Source: JBBSHE01 sp038253325 (GTDB taxonomy: Bacteria; Actinomycetota; Actinomycetes; Propionibacteriales; Nocardioidaceae). From it: a stretch of DNA of 64,000 bases. The notes below the pieces were generated by a model. That model was not told the origin of the DNA, did no database searches, and worked only from the letters and a program-made list of their open reading frames with translations. Shown here in pieces: positions 55,831 to 64,000 of the stretch. The position numbers and the translations under genes were made by a program. Each line of letters begins with the position of its first letter. Positions within the stretch are counted from its first letter, which is position 1. The stretch is taken from assembly GCA_038253325.1 (NCBI GenBank), contig JBBSHE010000006.1, positions 1 to 64,000 on the forward strand. The letters are read 5' to 3'.

Positions 55831-56061
55831 GTGGTTCTGATCTTCTCCGGTCTGCTCGTTGTCGCGAGCCTCATCCTGATCTTGATGATCTTGTTGCACA
55901 AGGGAAGAGGTGGAGGGCTGTCTGACATGTTCGGCGGCGGCGTGTCCAGCGGGCTGGGCGGCTCATCGGTGGCCGAGCGCAACCTGGACCGATTCACGGT
56001 CGGGGTCGGACTGGTCTGGATCGCCTGCATCGTGTCGCTCGGCCTACTGCTGAAGTCCTGA
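55831..56061 (+). CDS. secG: Preprotein translocase subunit SecG
   Basis: This 76-residue two-helix membrane subunit of the SecYEG translocon has an N-terminal hydrophobic segment, the conserved HKGRGGGLSDMFGGG loop, GLGGSSVAERNLDR and a second hydrophobic segment at the C-terminus. Position after tpiA is conserved in actinobacteria. The GTG start has a -10 element 6 nt ahead instead of a ribosome-binding site. Confidence 0.95.
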   Translation: MVLIFSGLLVVASLILILMILLHKGRGGGLSDMFGGGVSSGLGGSSVAERNLDRFTVGVGLVWIACIVSLGLLLKS

Positions 56062-56083
56062 CGCGCGACAACAGCATCCGACT

Positions 56084-56089
56084 TAGAAT
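56084..56089 (+). promoter_or_regulatory. -10 element of rbpA
   Basis: TAGAAT lies 49 nt before the rbpA GTG. A GC-rich inverted repeat (GGGCGCGGTCGCGCCC) immediately follows in the 5' leader. Confidence 0.45.
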
Positions 56090-56138
56090 CAATCGCGGGC
56101 GCGGTCGCGCCCGTTGTTCGCTCATCGAGGGAGTTGTC

Positions 56139-56492
56139 GTGGCAGGTGGCAGTGCAATCCGAGGTAGCCGTGTCGGTGCCGGACCCCTCGGCGAGGCGGA
56201 GCGCGGGGATACCGCTCCGCGTCAGCGGGTTACGTACTTCTGCGCGCACGGGCACGAGACCGCCCCGATGTTCGCCGTCGATGCCCAGATCCCCGACACG
56301 TGGGACTGTCCCCGCTGCGGGCTGCCCGCCAACCGCGACTCCGCCAACCCGCCACCGCCGCCCAAGATCGAGCCCTACAAGACCCATCTTGCGTACGTGA
56401 AGGAGCGTCGAAGCGACGCGGAGGCGAAGGAGATCCTCGACGAGGCACTCCAGTCCCTTCGCGCCAAGCGCAAGTCCGGCGAGGTCTTCTGA
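56139..56492 (+). CDS. rbpA: RNA polymerase-binding protein RbpA
   Basis: This 117-residue actinobacterial transcription factor stabilises RNA polymerase with the principal sigma factor and open complex formation. RGSRVGAGPLGEAERGD is the N-terminal tail, the zinc-binding core uses Cys/His in CAHGHETAPMF and WDCPRCG, and the C-terminal helix (KTHLAYVKERRSDAEAKEIL) binds sigma. GAGGGAG precedes the GTG. It converges with pgl 20 nt away. Confidence 0.96.
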   Translation: MAGGSAIRGSRVGAGPLGEAERGDTAPRQRVTYFCAHGHETAPMFAVDAQIPDTWDCPRCGLPANRDSANPPPPPKIEPYKTHLAYVKERRSDAEAKEILDEALQSLRAKRKSGEVF

Positions 56493-56512
56493 GCTGAGGG
56501 CGACCGCACCCG

Positions 56513-57280
56513 TCAGGCGATGCTCCAGTTGGATGGGAGCTCGCCGGCGGCGTCCGTGTCGAGGAGCCACATCGTCCGGTTCAACCCGCGGGGGCCCGCG
56601 GCCGGCACCTGATACATCCCCGCTCCCTCGAGAGCCAGGTGGACGGCCTGCGACTTGTCGGCACCCGAGACGATGAACCAGACCTCCCGAGCCCGACGCA
56701 GCGTGCTCATCGTCATCGTGACCCGAATGGGCGGCGGCTTGGGCGAGCCCCGGACCGCGACGACGGAGCGCTCGTCGTAGAGCGCCGGCTTCTCTGGGAA
56801 CAAGGAGGCAACGTGGCCCTCGGGGCCGACGCCGAGCATCAGCAGGTCGAACGTGGGGGTCGGTCCATGGTCCTCGGGAGAGCTGGCCCGCTCGAGCGCG
56901 CTCGCGTACTCTGCCGCGGAGCGTTCCGGGTCGTCGTCGGTCTGGTCCGAGGGCGGAACCGGATGCACCCGGTCGGGGTCGATGCGAACCCGGTCCAGCA
57001 ACGCCGCGCGGGCCTGTGTCTCGTTGCGTTCGGCATCGCCGGACAGCAGGAAGCGTTCGTCACCCCACCACAGCTCCACCCGTGACCAGTCGACCGCCTC
57101 CCGGGCAGCCGACTCGGCGACCGCGCGATGCACCTGGTCGGCGATCGAGCCACCGGTGAGCACCACGTGCGGGATCCGACCCGAGGACTGAAGCTCCACC
57201 ATCGTCGTGATCAGACGCGCGGCGGCAGCCTGCGCGAGCAGCTCGGCGGACCGGTGCACGAGAATCGTCGGCGTGCTCAC
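56513..57280 (-). CDS. pgl: 6-phosphogluconolactonase
   Basis: This 255-residue enzyme hydrolyses 6-phosphogluconolactone, the second step of the oxidative pentose-phosphate pathway. VVLTGGSIADQVH, WWGDERFL (glucosamine-6-phosphate isomerase-like fold) and LLMLGVGPEGHVASLFP are family motifs. Last gene of the operon; its GTG overlaps the opcA stop by 4 nt. Confidence 0.95.
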   Translation of the reverse strand: MSTPTILVHRSAELLAQAAAARLITTMVELQSSGRIPHVVLTGGSIADQVHRAVAESAAREAVDWSRVELWWGDERFLLSGDAERNETQARAALLDRVRIDPDRVHPVPPSDQTDDDPERSAAEYASALERASSPEDHGPTPTFDLLMLGVGPEGHVASLFPEKPALYDERSVVAVRGSPKPPPIRVTMTMSTLRRAREVWFIVSGADKSQAVHLALEGAGMYQVPAAGPRGLNRTMWLLDTDAAGELPSNWSIA

Positions 57281-58254
57281 GACCGGGGCCGCTTCTTCGC
57301 GGTCCTCGCCGGCTTCGCCGCCTTCCTGGTGGTTGTCCGACCGGCTCTCGGGGAGCCCTTCGCGATCAGTGCGCGCGCAGCGGCGGCGTACACGTCGTCG
57401 GGATCGAGACGGCGCAGCTCCTCGTCGAGCAGCTCGCGAAGCTCACGGCGCTTCAACGCGACGGGTCGATCGGGTGAGTTGGGGGTCGTGAAACGCGCCA
57501 GGACGCCGTCCGGGCGGCTGATCGAGATCTCGCCGCCGCCGGTCTCCAGCGTCACCGCCGTCAAGCCTGGGCCCTTGGAGTTCGTCCGTGTGACGTCGAC
57601 CTTGAGCCGGCTGGACAGCCACGCCGCGAGCAGGTCGGCGCTGGGGTTGGCCCGCTCGGCAGCAACCACCGCACCGGTGACCTTCGCGGGGTACTGGTCC
57701 AACGCGGCGGCGAGCAACGCCCGCCACGGCGTCAACCGGGTCCATGCCAGGTCGGTGTCGCCAGGCTCGTAGTTCTCCGCCTGCGCGAGCATCGCGGCCT
57801 CCCGACCGCGCTCCAGGGCCGCGATGTCGGTGATCCGGCGGTTGCCCAGCGACCCCAGCGGGTCCTCGGCGATGTCCTTGGGTGCCTTGCCCGGCCACCA
57901 GACCACGACCGGCGAGTCGGGCAGCAGCAGCGGCAGCACCACCGACTCCGCATGTCCGGTCAGCTCACCCGACATCCGCAGCAGGATCGACTCGCCGGAC
58001 GCGCCGATCCTGACCTCGGCGTCGAGCTTCGACGAACCGCGCGCCGACCGCCTGATCACCCCGATGATCCGGGCGGGGTGCTCGCGCGATGCACCGCTGG
58101 CCGCCTTCAGCGCGTCATAGTGGTCGCCTTCGTCGGTGACGACGATGAGCGTCATCACCATGCCCATCGACGGTGACCCGGCGCGCCGGCGCGCCTTGAG
58201 GATCTCCGAGGCGATCTCGCTCGCGTTCGTCTGGGTCAGCTCGGTGGTACTCAT
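57277..58254 (-). CDS. opcA: Glucose-6-phosphate dehydrogenase assembly protein OpcA
   Basis: This 325-residue protein is an allosteric/assembly partner of G6PDH found in actinobacteria and cyanobacteria. Conserved pieces include MVMTLIVVTDE, HPARIIGVI, SVVLPLLLPDSPVVVWWPG and DLAWTRLTPWR. A basic Lys/Arg-rich tail follows residue 300. It starts 9 nt after the zwf stop with GAGGGCG upstream. Confidence 0.95.
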   Translation of the reverse strand: MSTTELTQTNASEIASEILKARRRAGSPSMGMVMTLIVVTDEGDHYDALKAASGASREHPARIIGVIRRSARGSSKLDAEVRIGASGESILLRMSGELTGHAESVVLPLLLPDSPVVVWWPGKAPKDIAEDPLGSLGNRRITDIAALERGREAAMLAQAENYEPGDTDLAWTRLTPWRALLAAALDQYPAKVTGAVVAAERANPSADLLAAWLSSRLKVDVTRTNSKGPGLTAVTLETGGGEISISRPDGVLARFTTPNSPDRPVALKRRELRELLDEELRRLDPDDVYAAAARALIAKGSPRAGRTTTRKAAKPARTAKKRPRS

Positions 58255-58263
58255 TTCGCCCTC

Positions 58264-59796
58264 CTACGGCCGTCGCCAGCTGCGACCGTCTCGGGCCAGC
58301 ATCTCGTGTGCTGACCGCGGTCCCCAGGTTCCCGCCTCGTACGCGTCTGGCTGCCCATGCTGCGCCCAGTGCTCGATGACCGGGTCCAGGATCATCCACG
58401 ACATCTCGACCTCCTCGTGTCGCGGAAACAACGGCGGGTCGCCGAGCAGGACGTCGAGGATCAGACGCTCGTATGCCTCCGGGCTCGACTCGGTGAACGC
58501 ACCGCCGTAAGCGAAGTCCATGTTGACGTCACGGATCTCCATCGCGCTCCCGGGGATCTTCGCCCCGAACCGGACGGTCACGCCCTCGTCGGGCTGGATG
58601 CGCATCACCAGCGCGTTCTGGCCGAGCTCCTCGGTCTCCGTCGCGTCGAACGGCAGATGGGGTGCCCGCTTGAAAACGACGGCGACCTCCGTGACCCGCC
58701 GGCCGAGACGCTTGCCGGTCCGAAGATAGAACGGGACCCCGGCCCAACGCCGGGTGTCGATCTCGAGCTTGACGGCAGCGAACGTCTCCGTCTGAGAGGT
58801 GCGCGGGATGTCGGACTCGTCGAGGTAGCCGATCACGTGCTGGCCACCCTGCCAGCCGGCGGCGTACTGTCCGCGCGCCGTGTGCCGGTCCAGCCGCTCC
58901 GGCAGCTTGACCGCCGACAGCACCTTCTGCTTCTCGGTCCGCAACGCCTTCGCCTCGAACGACACCGGTTCCTCCATGGCGACGAGCGCCATCAGCTGGA
59001 TGAGGTGGTTCTGAATGACGTCTCGGGCGGCGCCGATCCCGTCGTAGTACCCGGCCCGGCCACCGATGCCGATGTCCTCGGCCATCGTGATCTGTACGTG
59101 GTCGACGTAGTTGGCGTTCCAGATCGGCTCGAAGAACTGGTTGGCGAACCGGAACGCGAGGATGTTCTGGACGGTCTCCTTGCCGAGGTAGTGGTCGATC
59201 CGGAACACCGACTCCTGCGGAAAGACGCCCTCGACGACCGCGTTCAGCTCCTGCGCGGTCTTCAGGTCGCTCCCGAACGGCTTCTCGATCACGACCCGAC
59301 GCCACGCATCGGCCGGTGGGTCCGACAGGCCGTGCTCCTTGAGCTGACCGATGACGTCCGGGAAGAACTTCGGCGGGATCGACAGGTAGAACGCCAGGTT
59401 CCCACCCGTGCCTCGCACCCGGGCCAGCTCGTCGATCGTGTCACGGAGCTGGTCGAATGCGACGTCGTCGGAGAAGTCGCCAGGTACGAATCGGAAGCCT
59501 TCGGAGAGCTGGTTCCAGACCTCCTCGCGGAACGGCGTCCGGGCGTACTCGCGGACGGAGTCGTGCACGATCTTCGCGAAGTCCTGGTGCGCCCAGTCCC
59601 TGCGGGCGAAGCCGACCAGGGCAAATCCGGGTGGCAGCAGGCCACGGTTGGCCAGGTCGTAGAGCGCCGGCATCAGCTTCTTGCGCGCGAGGTCTCCGGT
59701 GACGCCGAAGATGACCAGTCCACATGGCCCGGCGATCCGGGGAAGCCGGCGGTCCTCTTCCTCCCGCAGCGGGTTGGACTTCCCGGCGGTGGTCAC
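58264..59796 (-). CDS. zwf: Glucose-6-phosphate 1-dehydrogenase
   Basis: This 510-residue enzyme oxidises glucose 6-phosphate with NADP+. The coenzyme site is FGVTGDLARKKL near the N-terminus; RIDHYLGKE holds the catalytic His/Asp; and the central sheet has FYLRTGKRL. The GTG overlaps the pgi stop by 4 nt. OpcA follows, as expected for the actinobacterial enzyme. Confidence 0.97.
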   Translation of the reverse strand: MTTAGKSNPLREEEDRRLPRIAGPCGLVIFGVTGDLARKKLMPALYDLANRGLLPPGFALVGFARRDWAHQDFAKIVHDSVREYARTPFREEVWNQLSEGFRFVPGDFSDDVAFDQLRDTIDELARVRGTGGNLAFYLSIPPKFFPDVIGQLKEHGLSDPPADAWRRVVIEKPFGSDLKTAQELNAVVEGVFPQESVFRIDHYLGKETVQNILAFRFANQFFEPIWNANYVDHVQITMAEDIGIGGRAGYYDGIGAARDVIQNHLIQLMALVAMEEPVSFEAKALRTEKQKVLSAVKLPERLDRHTARGQYAAGWQGGQHVIGYLDESDIPRTSQTETFAAVKLEIDTRRWAGVPFYLRTGKRLGRRVTEVAVVFKRAPHLPFDATETEELGQNALVMRIQPDEGVTVRFGAKIPGSAMEIRDVNMDFAYGGAFTESSPEAYERLILDVLLGDPPLFPRHEEVEMSWMILDPVIEHWAQHGQPDAYEAGTWGPRSAHEMLARDGRSWRRP

Positions 59797-61436
59797 GAGA
59801 GCACCTTGCGTACGATGCCGAGCGCTGCGTCGCGGTCCCGGAGGTGCAACCGGAGAACGGGGCGCCCATGGTCGGCCAGGACCGCGGCATCGCCGATCGC
59901 CTGCGCCGCGATGAATCCGCCGAACGTGAACGGCCTGCCCGGTATCTCGAGATCCTTGGTCGGATCGGCGGTGACCTGGAGAAAGACACCGTTGGGAGGG
60001 CCGCCCTTGTGGTACTGCCCGGTCGAGTGCAGGAACCGTGGTCCCCAGCCGAACGTCGTCGGGCGACCGGTGCGGGCGGCGAGTGTGTCGCGTACCTGCG
60101 CCAGGTCGGCATCGGCCGTGCGGTCGAGGTACGCCATCACCGCGAGGTAGCCCCGCTCCGGGTCCAGCCGGCAGAGCAGGGCCTCGACGGCCGCGGAGAC
60201 ACTGGAGACGTCATCCCCGAGCAGACCGTCCGTGGCGTAGACGTCCAGGGACCCGTCGCTGAACACCGGCCGTGGTTTCGTCGAGTCGGCATCGAGCAGC
60301 CCGCGCGCCGCCTCCTTCGCGCTCTCCACGTCCGGCTGGTCGAACGGGTTGATCCCGATCAGCCGACCCGCGACGGCGACGGCGTACTCCCAGAGCAACA
60401 GCTGGGCTCCGAGCGGTGCCCGGACGGAGGCGCCGTACCCGGAGGACGGGCGCACGTCCTCGACCAGGTCCCCGATCGTCACCAAGACCTCGTCGGGGCT
60501 GTTCGGGTCGAAGTTGGGGGAGTCGGTGCCGGCGACCACCACGGGGAGGATGCCCCTTCCGTCCTTGCCGGTGGACTCGGCGATCAGCTGCTCTGCCCAG
60601 TTGCCGAACCCGTCGATCCCCGACGATGCGTCAACGAGGACGACCTTGTCGGCGCCCGCGTGGTTCGCGACGCCGAGCAGTGCACCGAGCCGGAGGCCGG
60701 GGTTGTCGGGGGAGTCGGTGGCGAGCACCGGGGCGATCGCGCCGGCCGACTCCAGCAGCGCCCCGATCGGCGCGCCGGCAAGCCCGCTCGGCACGAGTCC
60801 GAAAGCGGTGAGCGCTGAGTACCGGCCGCCGACGTGCGGTTCGGCGTCGAAGACCCGGTAACCGGCCGCCCGCGCCGATGCGTCGAGCGGTGAGCCGGGA
60901 TCGGTCACAACGACCAGGTGCTGCGCGGGGTCGCGGCCGATGTCGCGCAGCGCCTGCTCGTACGCACGCCGCTGACTGTCGGTCTCGACGGTGCCGCCGG
61001 ACTTGCTCGACACCACCACGACCGTTCGCTCCAGCCGGTCTGCGATCGCCGCGGCCACGTAGTCGGGGTCGGACGAGTCCAGCACGGTCAGCTCGACGCC
61101 GGCGGTCGCGCAGATCACCTCTGGCGCGAGCGACGAGCCGCCCATCCCGCACAGCACGACGTGGTCGAGACCGGCCCCGTTGAGGTCTTGCCTGAGCGCG
61201 GAGACTGCCGCAACCAGCGGTCGGGACGCTTCCGCGAGCGAGACCCATGCCAGCCGCCTGGCCGACTCTTCCTCAGCGTCGACACCCCAAAGTGTCGGGT
61301 CCTGCGAGGCGATCTTGCCGGCGACCCCGCCCTCGACCAGCCCCTGCACGGCCGTCGCGTAGGCCTGCTCGTCGCGGTATCCGAAGAACAGCTCGTAGCC
61401 GAGGACGGAGTCGGCGGTCGTGTTCCAGGCGGTCAC
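59793..61436 (-). CDS. pgi: Glucose-6-phosphate isomerase
   Basis: This 547-residue SIS-fold isomerase joins glycolysis to the pentose-phosphate pathway. GMGGSSLAPEV and VVSSKSGGTVETDSQ are SIS phosphosugar-binding loops; INPFDQPDVESAKEAA is a late family motif. It is the actinobacterial form located between tal and zwf rather than the E. coli type. Both ends overlap neighbours by 4 nt. Confidence 0.95.
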   Translation of the reverse strand: MTAWNTTADSVLGYELFFGYRDEQAYATAVQGLVEGGVAGKIASQDPTLWGVDAEEESARRLAWVSLAEASRPLVAAVSALRQDLNGAGLDHVVLCGMGGSSLAPEVICATAGVELTVLDSSDPDYVAAAIADRLERTVVVVSSKSGGTVETDSQRRAYEQALRDIGRDPAQHLVVVTDPGSPLDASARAAGYRVFDAEPHVGGRYSALTAFGLVPSGLAGAPIGALLESAGAIAPVLATDSPDNPGLRLGALLGVANHAGADKVVLVDASSGIDGFGNWAEQLIAESTGKDGRGILPVVVAGTDSPNFDPNSPDEVLVTIGDLVEDVRPSSGYGASVRAPLGAQLLLWEYAVAVAGRLIGINPFDQPDVESAKEAARGLLDADSTKPRPVFSDGSLDVYATDGLLGDDVSSVSAAVEALLCRLDPERGYLAVMAYLDRTADADLAQVRDTLAARTGRPTTFGWGPRFLHSTGQYHKGGPPNGVFLQVTADPTKDLEIPGRPFTFGGFIAAQAIGDAAVLADHGRPVLRLHLRDRDAALGIVRKVLS

Positions 61437-62560
61437 CGAGCCCCCTGCTCGGCGGGCTCGGCCTTCGCCAGCTGCTTCTCCACCGAGCCGACCAGCTCTT
61501 GCCACGAGGCCTCGAACTTGCTCACACCCTCGTCTTCGACGACCTTGACCACGTCGTCGAAGTCCACCCCGACCGCCGCCAGTCGCTCCATCACGGAGAT
61601 CGCGTCGTCGTAGTTCGACGTGATCGCGTCTCCGTTGATCTCGCCGTGGTCGGCGGTGGCGTCAATCGTGCCTTCCGGCATCGTGTTGACCGTGTTCGGC
61701 GCGACCAGCTCGGTGACGTACATGGTGTCTGGCAGCGACGGATCCTTGACCGACGTCGACGCCCACAACGGCCGCTGCTTGTTGGCGCCGGCCGACTCGA
61801 GGCGCTGCCAGCGCTCGGTGCCGAACACCTCCTCGTATACCTGGTATGCGAGTCGCGCGTTGGCGACCGCCGCCTTGCTCTTCAGCGCCATCGCCTCATC
61901 GCCACCGATCTTGTCGAGCCGCTGGTCGACCTCGGTGTCGATCCGGCTGACGAAGAAGGACGCTACCGACCGGATCCCCGAGAGGTTCAGGCCGCTGGCG
62001 CTTGCGCGCTCGAGGCCACTCAGGTAGGCGTCCATGACCGCGCGGTAGCGGTCCAGGCTGAAGATCAGCGTCACGTTGACGCAGATACCTTCGGCGGTCG
62101 CGTCGGCGATGGCCGACAGCCCCTCCTTGGTCGCGGGGATCTTGATCATCACGTTCGGCCGGTCGACCATCCACCAAAGGGCCCGGGCCTCCGCGAGCGT
62201 CGACGCGGTCTTGTGCGCCAGTCGCGGGTCGACCTCGATGCTGACCCGGCCGTCGAGACCGTTGGTTTGCTGGTAGACAGGCGCCATCACGTCACACGCC
62301 CAGCGGACGTCGTAGGTGGTGACGAGGCGTGCCGTCTCGTCGACCTCCAGCTCACGCTCGGCGCAGTCGGCGATCTGCTCGGCGTACTCATCGGCGTCTT
62401 CGAGCGCCTTCGCGAAGATCGTCGGGTTGGACGTGACCCCCACCACGTGCCGGTGGGCGACCAGCTCGGCGAGGTTGCCGCTCTCGAGCCGCTGGCGGGA
62501 GAGGTCGTCCAGCCAGATGGCCACGCCCTGGTCGCTGAGGATCTGCAGTGGGTCGTTCAT
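61433..62560 (-). CDS. tal: Transaldolase
   Basis: This 375-residue TIM barrel transfers a dihydroxyacetone unit between sugar phosphates. IWLDDLSRQRLESGNL and GVTSNPTIFAKAL open the protein; the Schiff-base Lys is in NVMIKIPATKEGL. AAGGAGC precedes the ATG, which overlaps the tkt stop by ATGA. Confidence 0.97.
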   Translation of the reverse strand: MNDPLQILSDQGVAIWLDDLSRQRLESGNLAELVAHRHVVGVTSNPTIFAKALEDADEYAEQIADCAERELEVDETARLVTTYDVRWACDVMAPVYQQTNGLDGRVSIEVDPRLAHKTASTLAEARALWWMVDRPNVMIKIPATKEGLSAIADATAEGICVNVTLIFSLDRYRAVMDAYLSGLERASASGLNLSGIRSVASFFVSRIDTEVDQRLDKIGGDEAMALKSKAAVANARLAYQVYEEVFGTERWQRLESAGANKQRPLWASTSVKDPSLPDTMYVTELVAPNTVNTMPEGTIDATADHGEINGDAITSNYDDAISVMERLAAVGVDFDDVVKVVEDEGVSKFEASWQELVGSVEKQLAKAEPAEQGAR

Positions 62561-64000
62561 GATGTGCTCCTTGCGGTCGGCTGGTCAGTGGGATTCAGGG
62601 CGGCGATGCTGGCCTTGGCGGCCGCGACGACCGCGTCCGACGTGATGCCGAACTCGCGGAAGAGGGACTTGAAGTCTGCCGAGGCACCGAAGTGCTCGAG
62701 CGACACGATCCGGCCCGCGTCACCGACGATCTCCCGCCAGCCCTGGCCGACCGCGGCCTCGACGGAGACCCGCGCCTTCAGGGCCGAGGGCAGAACGCTT
62801 TCGCGGTACGCGTCGTCTTGTTCCTCGAACCATTCGCGGCACGGCATCGAGACGACCCTGGCGGCGACGCCCTCGGTGGCGAGCTGCTCGCGGGCCTGGA
62901 TCGCCTGCTGCACCTCGGCTCCGGTTCCGACGATCACGACATCAGGCTTCCCGTCGGGGGCGTCGATGAGGACGTACGCGCCGGACGACACGCCGTCGGC
63001 GTCGGTGTACCCTCCCTCGTCGCGGGGAAACGTCGGCACGTTCTGCCGGCTGAGGACAAGGCCGGCCGGTCGGTCGGTGTGCTCGAGGATCGTGCGCCAC
63101 GCCACCGCGGTCTCGTTGGCGTCGGCAGGACGAACCACATCGAGCCCGGGGATCGCGCGGAGCGCAGCGAGGTGCTCGACCGGCTGATGCGTGGGGCCGT
63201 CCTCGCCGAGACCGATCGAGTCGTGCGTCCAGACGTAGGTGACGGGGAGCTTCATGATCGCGGCCAGCCGGACGGACGGCCGCATGTAGTCGCTGAAGAC
63301 GAGGAACGTCCCGCCGTACGGCCGGGTGCCTCCGTGCAGGGCGATGCCGTTGAGGACGGCGCCCATGGCGTGCTCGCGGATGCCGAAGTGCAGGACCCGG
63401 CCGTACGGGTCACCGGGCCACTCCTTGGTGGCGCGGTCGGTCGGGAGGAAGCTCGGCTCACCTTCCGGCGTGGTGTTGTTGGACTCGGCCAGGTCGGCGG
63501 AGCCACCCCACAGCTCGGGCAGGTGCGGCGCGAGCGCGGTCAGCACGTTTCCCGATGCCTTCCTGGTGGCCATTCCCTTCGGATCCGGGTCGAACGACGG
63601 GATGACGTCGGTCCACCCGTCCGGCAGCCGGCGCCGCTGCATCCGTTCCAACAGCACCTTCGCGTCCGGGTTCTGCTCGGCCCAGGCCTGGTACCGGCGG
63701 TCCCACGCCTCGTGCGCCGCGGCGCCGCGCTTGGTCGCCTGGCGCGTGTGCTCGAGGATCTCGTCGTCCACAGTGAACGTCTGGTCCGGATCGAAACCGA
63801 GGATCTTCTTGGTGGCCGCCACCTCCTCGCCCCCTAGTGCGGCGCCGTGTGCCTTGCCGGTGTTCTGGGCGCGCGGTGCCGGCCAGGCGATGATGGTGGA
63901 CAGGCAGATGAAGCTCGGACGGTCGGTGACCGCACGGGCAGCCTGGATCGCGTCGTGGAGAGCGGGGACGTCCTCGCGGTACTCGGTTCCGCCGTGCGTC
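62557..64000 (-). CDS. tkt: Transketolase (5' end beyond window)
   Basis: At least 481 residues of a ThDP enzyme that moves two-carbon units in the pentose-phosphate pathway; the N-terminal ThDP-binding part lies past base 64000. Visible are KAHGAALGGEEVAATKKILGF-type linker pieces (keys: KAHGAALGG), the pyrimidine-domain motif FGIREHAMGAVLNGI, TYVWTHDSIGLGEDGPTHQP and the C-terminal domain with EHFGASADF. The frame is continuous to the edge. It is the first visible gene of the pentose-phosphate operon. Confidence 0.96.
   Translation of the reverse strand, partial: THGGTEYREDVPALHDAIQAARAVTDRPSFICLSTIIAWPAPRAQNTGKAHGAALGGEEVAATKKILGFDPDQTFTVDDEILEHTRQATKRGAAAHEAWDRRYQAWAEQNPDAKVLLERMQRRRLPDGWTDVIPSFDPDPKGMATRKASGNVLTALAPHLPELWGGSADLAESNNTTPEGEPSFLPTDRATKEWPGDPYGRVLHFGIREHAMGAVLNGIALHGGTRPYGGTFLVFSDYMRPSVRLAAIMKLPVTYVWTHDSIGLGEDGPTHQPVEHLAALRAIPGLDVVRPADANETAVAWRTILEHTDRPAGLVLSRQNVPTFPRDEGGYTDADGVSSGAYVLIDAPDGKPDVVIVGTGAEVQQAIQAREQLATEGVAARVVSMPCREWFEEQDDAYRESVLPSALKARVSVEAAVGQGWREIVGDAGRIVSLEHFGASADFKSLFREFGITSDAVVAAAKASIAALNPTDQPTARSTS

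Noticed and set aside
63820..63845. Possible frameshift in transketolase at the Gly-rich linker
   Set aside because: Re-reading the run of five G residues shows the frame is continuous (ALGGEEVAATKK) up to the window edge.

Overview
This is a 64-kb piece of a high-GC actinobacterial chromosome. Markers include SepH, WhiA, RbpA, OpcA, two DinB/mycothiol-type enzymes, KimA/TrkA-like potassium genes, DUF4193/4235/3093/3710/3159, an actinobacterial-type ferrochelatase, many GTG starts and many 4-nt ATGA/GTGA overlaps. Gene order recalls the Mycobacterium blocks suhB-DUF4193-DUF3093-dut-DUF3710-OB-DUF3159-trkA-kimA, uvrB..uvrA, uvrC-rapZ-yvcK-whiA, gap-pgk-tpi-secG and tkt-tal-(pgi)-zwf-opcA-pgl. 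The overall style fits Propionibacteriales (Nocardioidaceae/Kribbellaceae-like), but the genus cannot be fixed from the sequence alone. Most of the window is conserved core chromosome; no prophage, plasmid or CRISPR array is visible. Layout: 1-250 holds two gene fragments (a DUF222/HNH endonuclease start and a P-loop kinase start). 293-8173 carries sepH, an MFS transporter, ferrochelatase, an inositol-monophosphatase-like gene and a conserved block of small DUF genes around dut. 8170-11715 is a potassium module: two RCK (TrkA) proteins divergent from a KimA-like permease. 11716-16284 holds aconitase behind an 8-2-8 palindrome, a flavin-reductase-like gene and an AlkZ-like glycosylase. 16270-17929 is a roughly 1.6-kb lower-GC insertion between 27-bp near-perfect direct repeats placed exactly on the 3' end of the AlkZ-like gene; it carries a sulfotransferase, a tiny membrane protein and a GIY-YIG remnant. 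18257-25863 holds a HIT gene, a SpoU methyltransferase broken by two frameshifts, an SDR, a methyltransferase, a mycothiol-type enzyme, dxs, a thioesterase and a proline-rich membrane protein. 25882-32472 is rich in DNA repair genes (ATP ligase, two HhH glycosylases, uvrB). 32687-35492 holds carbonic anhydrase, MmcQ/YjbR, the collapsed remains of a TetR/efflux pair, and terC behind a yybP-ykoY manganese riboswitch. 35500-38302 is a three-gene muropeptide-recycling operon. 38364-39786 holds a hemerythrin gene and a second HIT gene with several repeats. 39787-47470 holds a metallo-hydrolase/mycothiol pair, LexA-controlled uvrA, two extracytoplasmic redox lipoproteins, a PfpI protein and a TPR protein. 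47595-52511 is uvrC-rapZ-yvcK-whiA. 52741-56492 is lower glycolysis plus secG and rbpA. 56513-64000 (minus) is a translationally coupled pentose-phosphate operon, tkt-tal-pgi-zwf-opcA-pgl, running off the right edge. Functional themes: nucleotide-excision and base-excision repair (uvrA, uvrB, uvrC, ligase, three glycosylase-like genes), central carbon flow (acnA, gap-pgk-tpi, the pentose-phosphate operon, yvcK), metal, redox and K+ homeostasis (TerC, Rieske and cupredoxin lipoproteins, hemerythrin, KimA/TrkA) and cell-wall recycling. Several promoters look leaderless (TANNNT 6-8 nt before the start codon). Outside the core, the decayed or mobile pieces are the most unusual part: the direct-repeat insertion, a double-deletion efflux locus, a frameshifted SpoU gene and at least two families of intergenic palindromic repeats.
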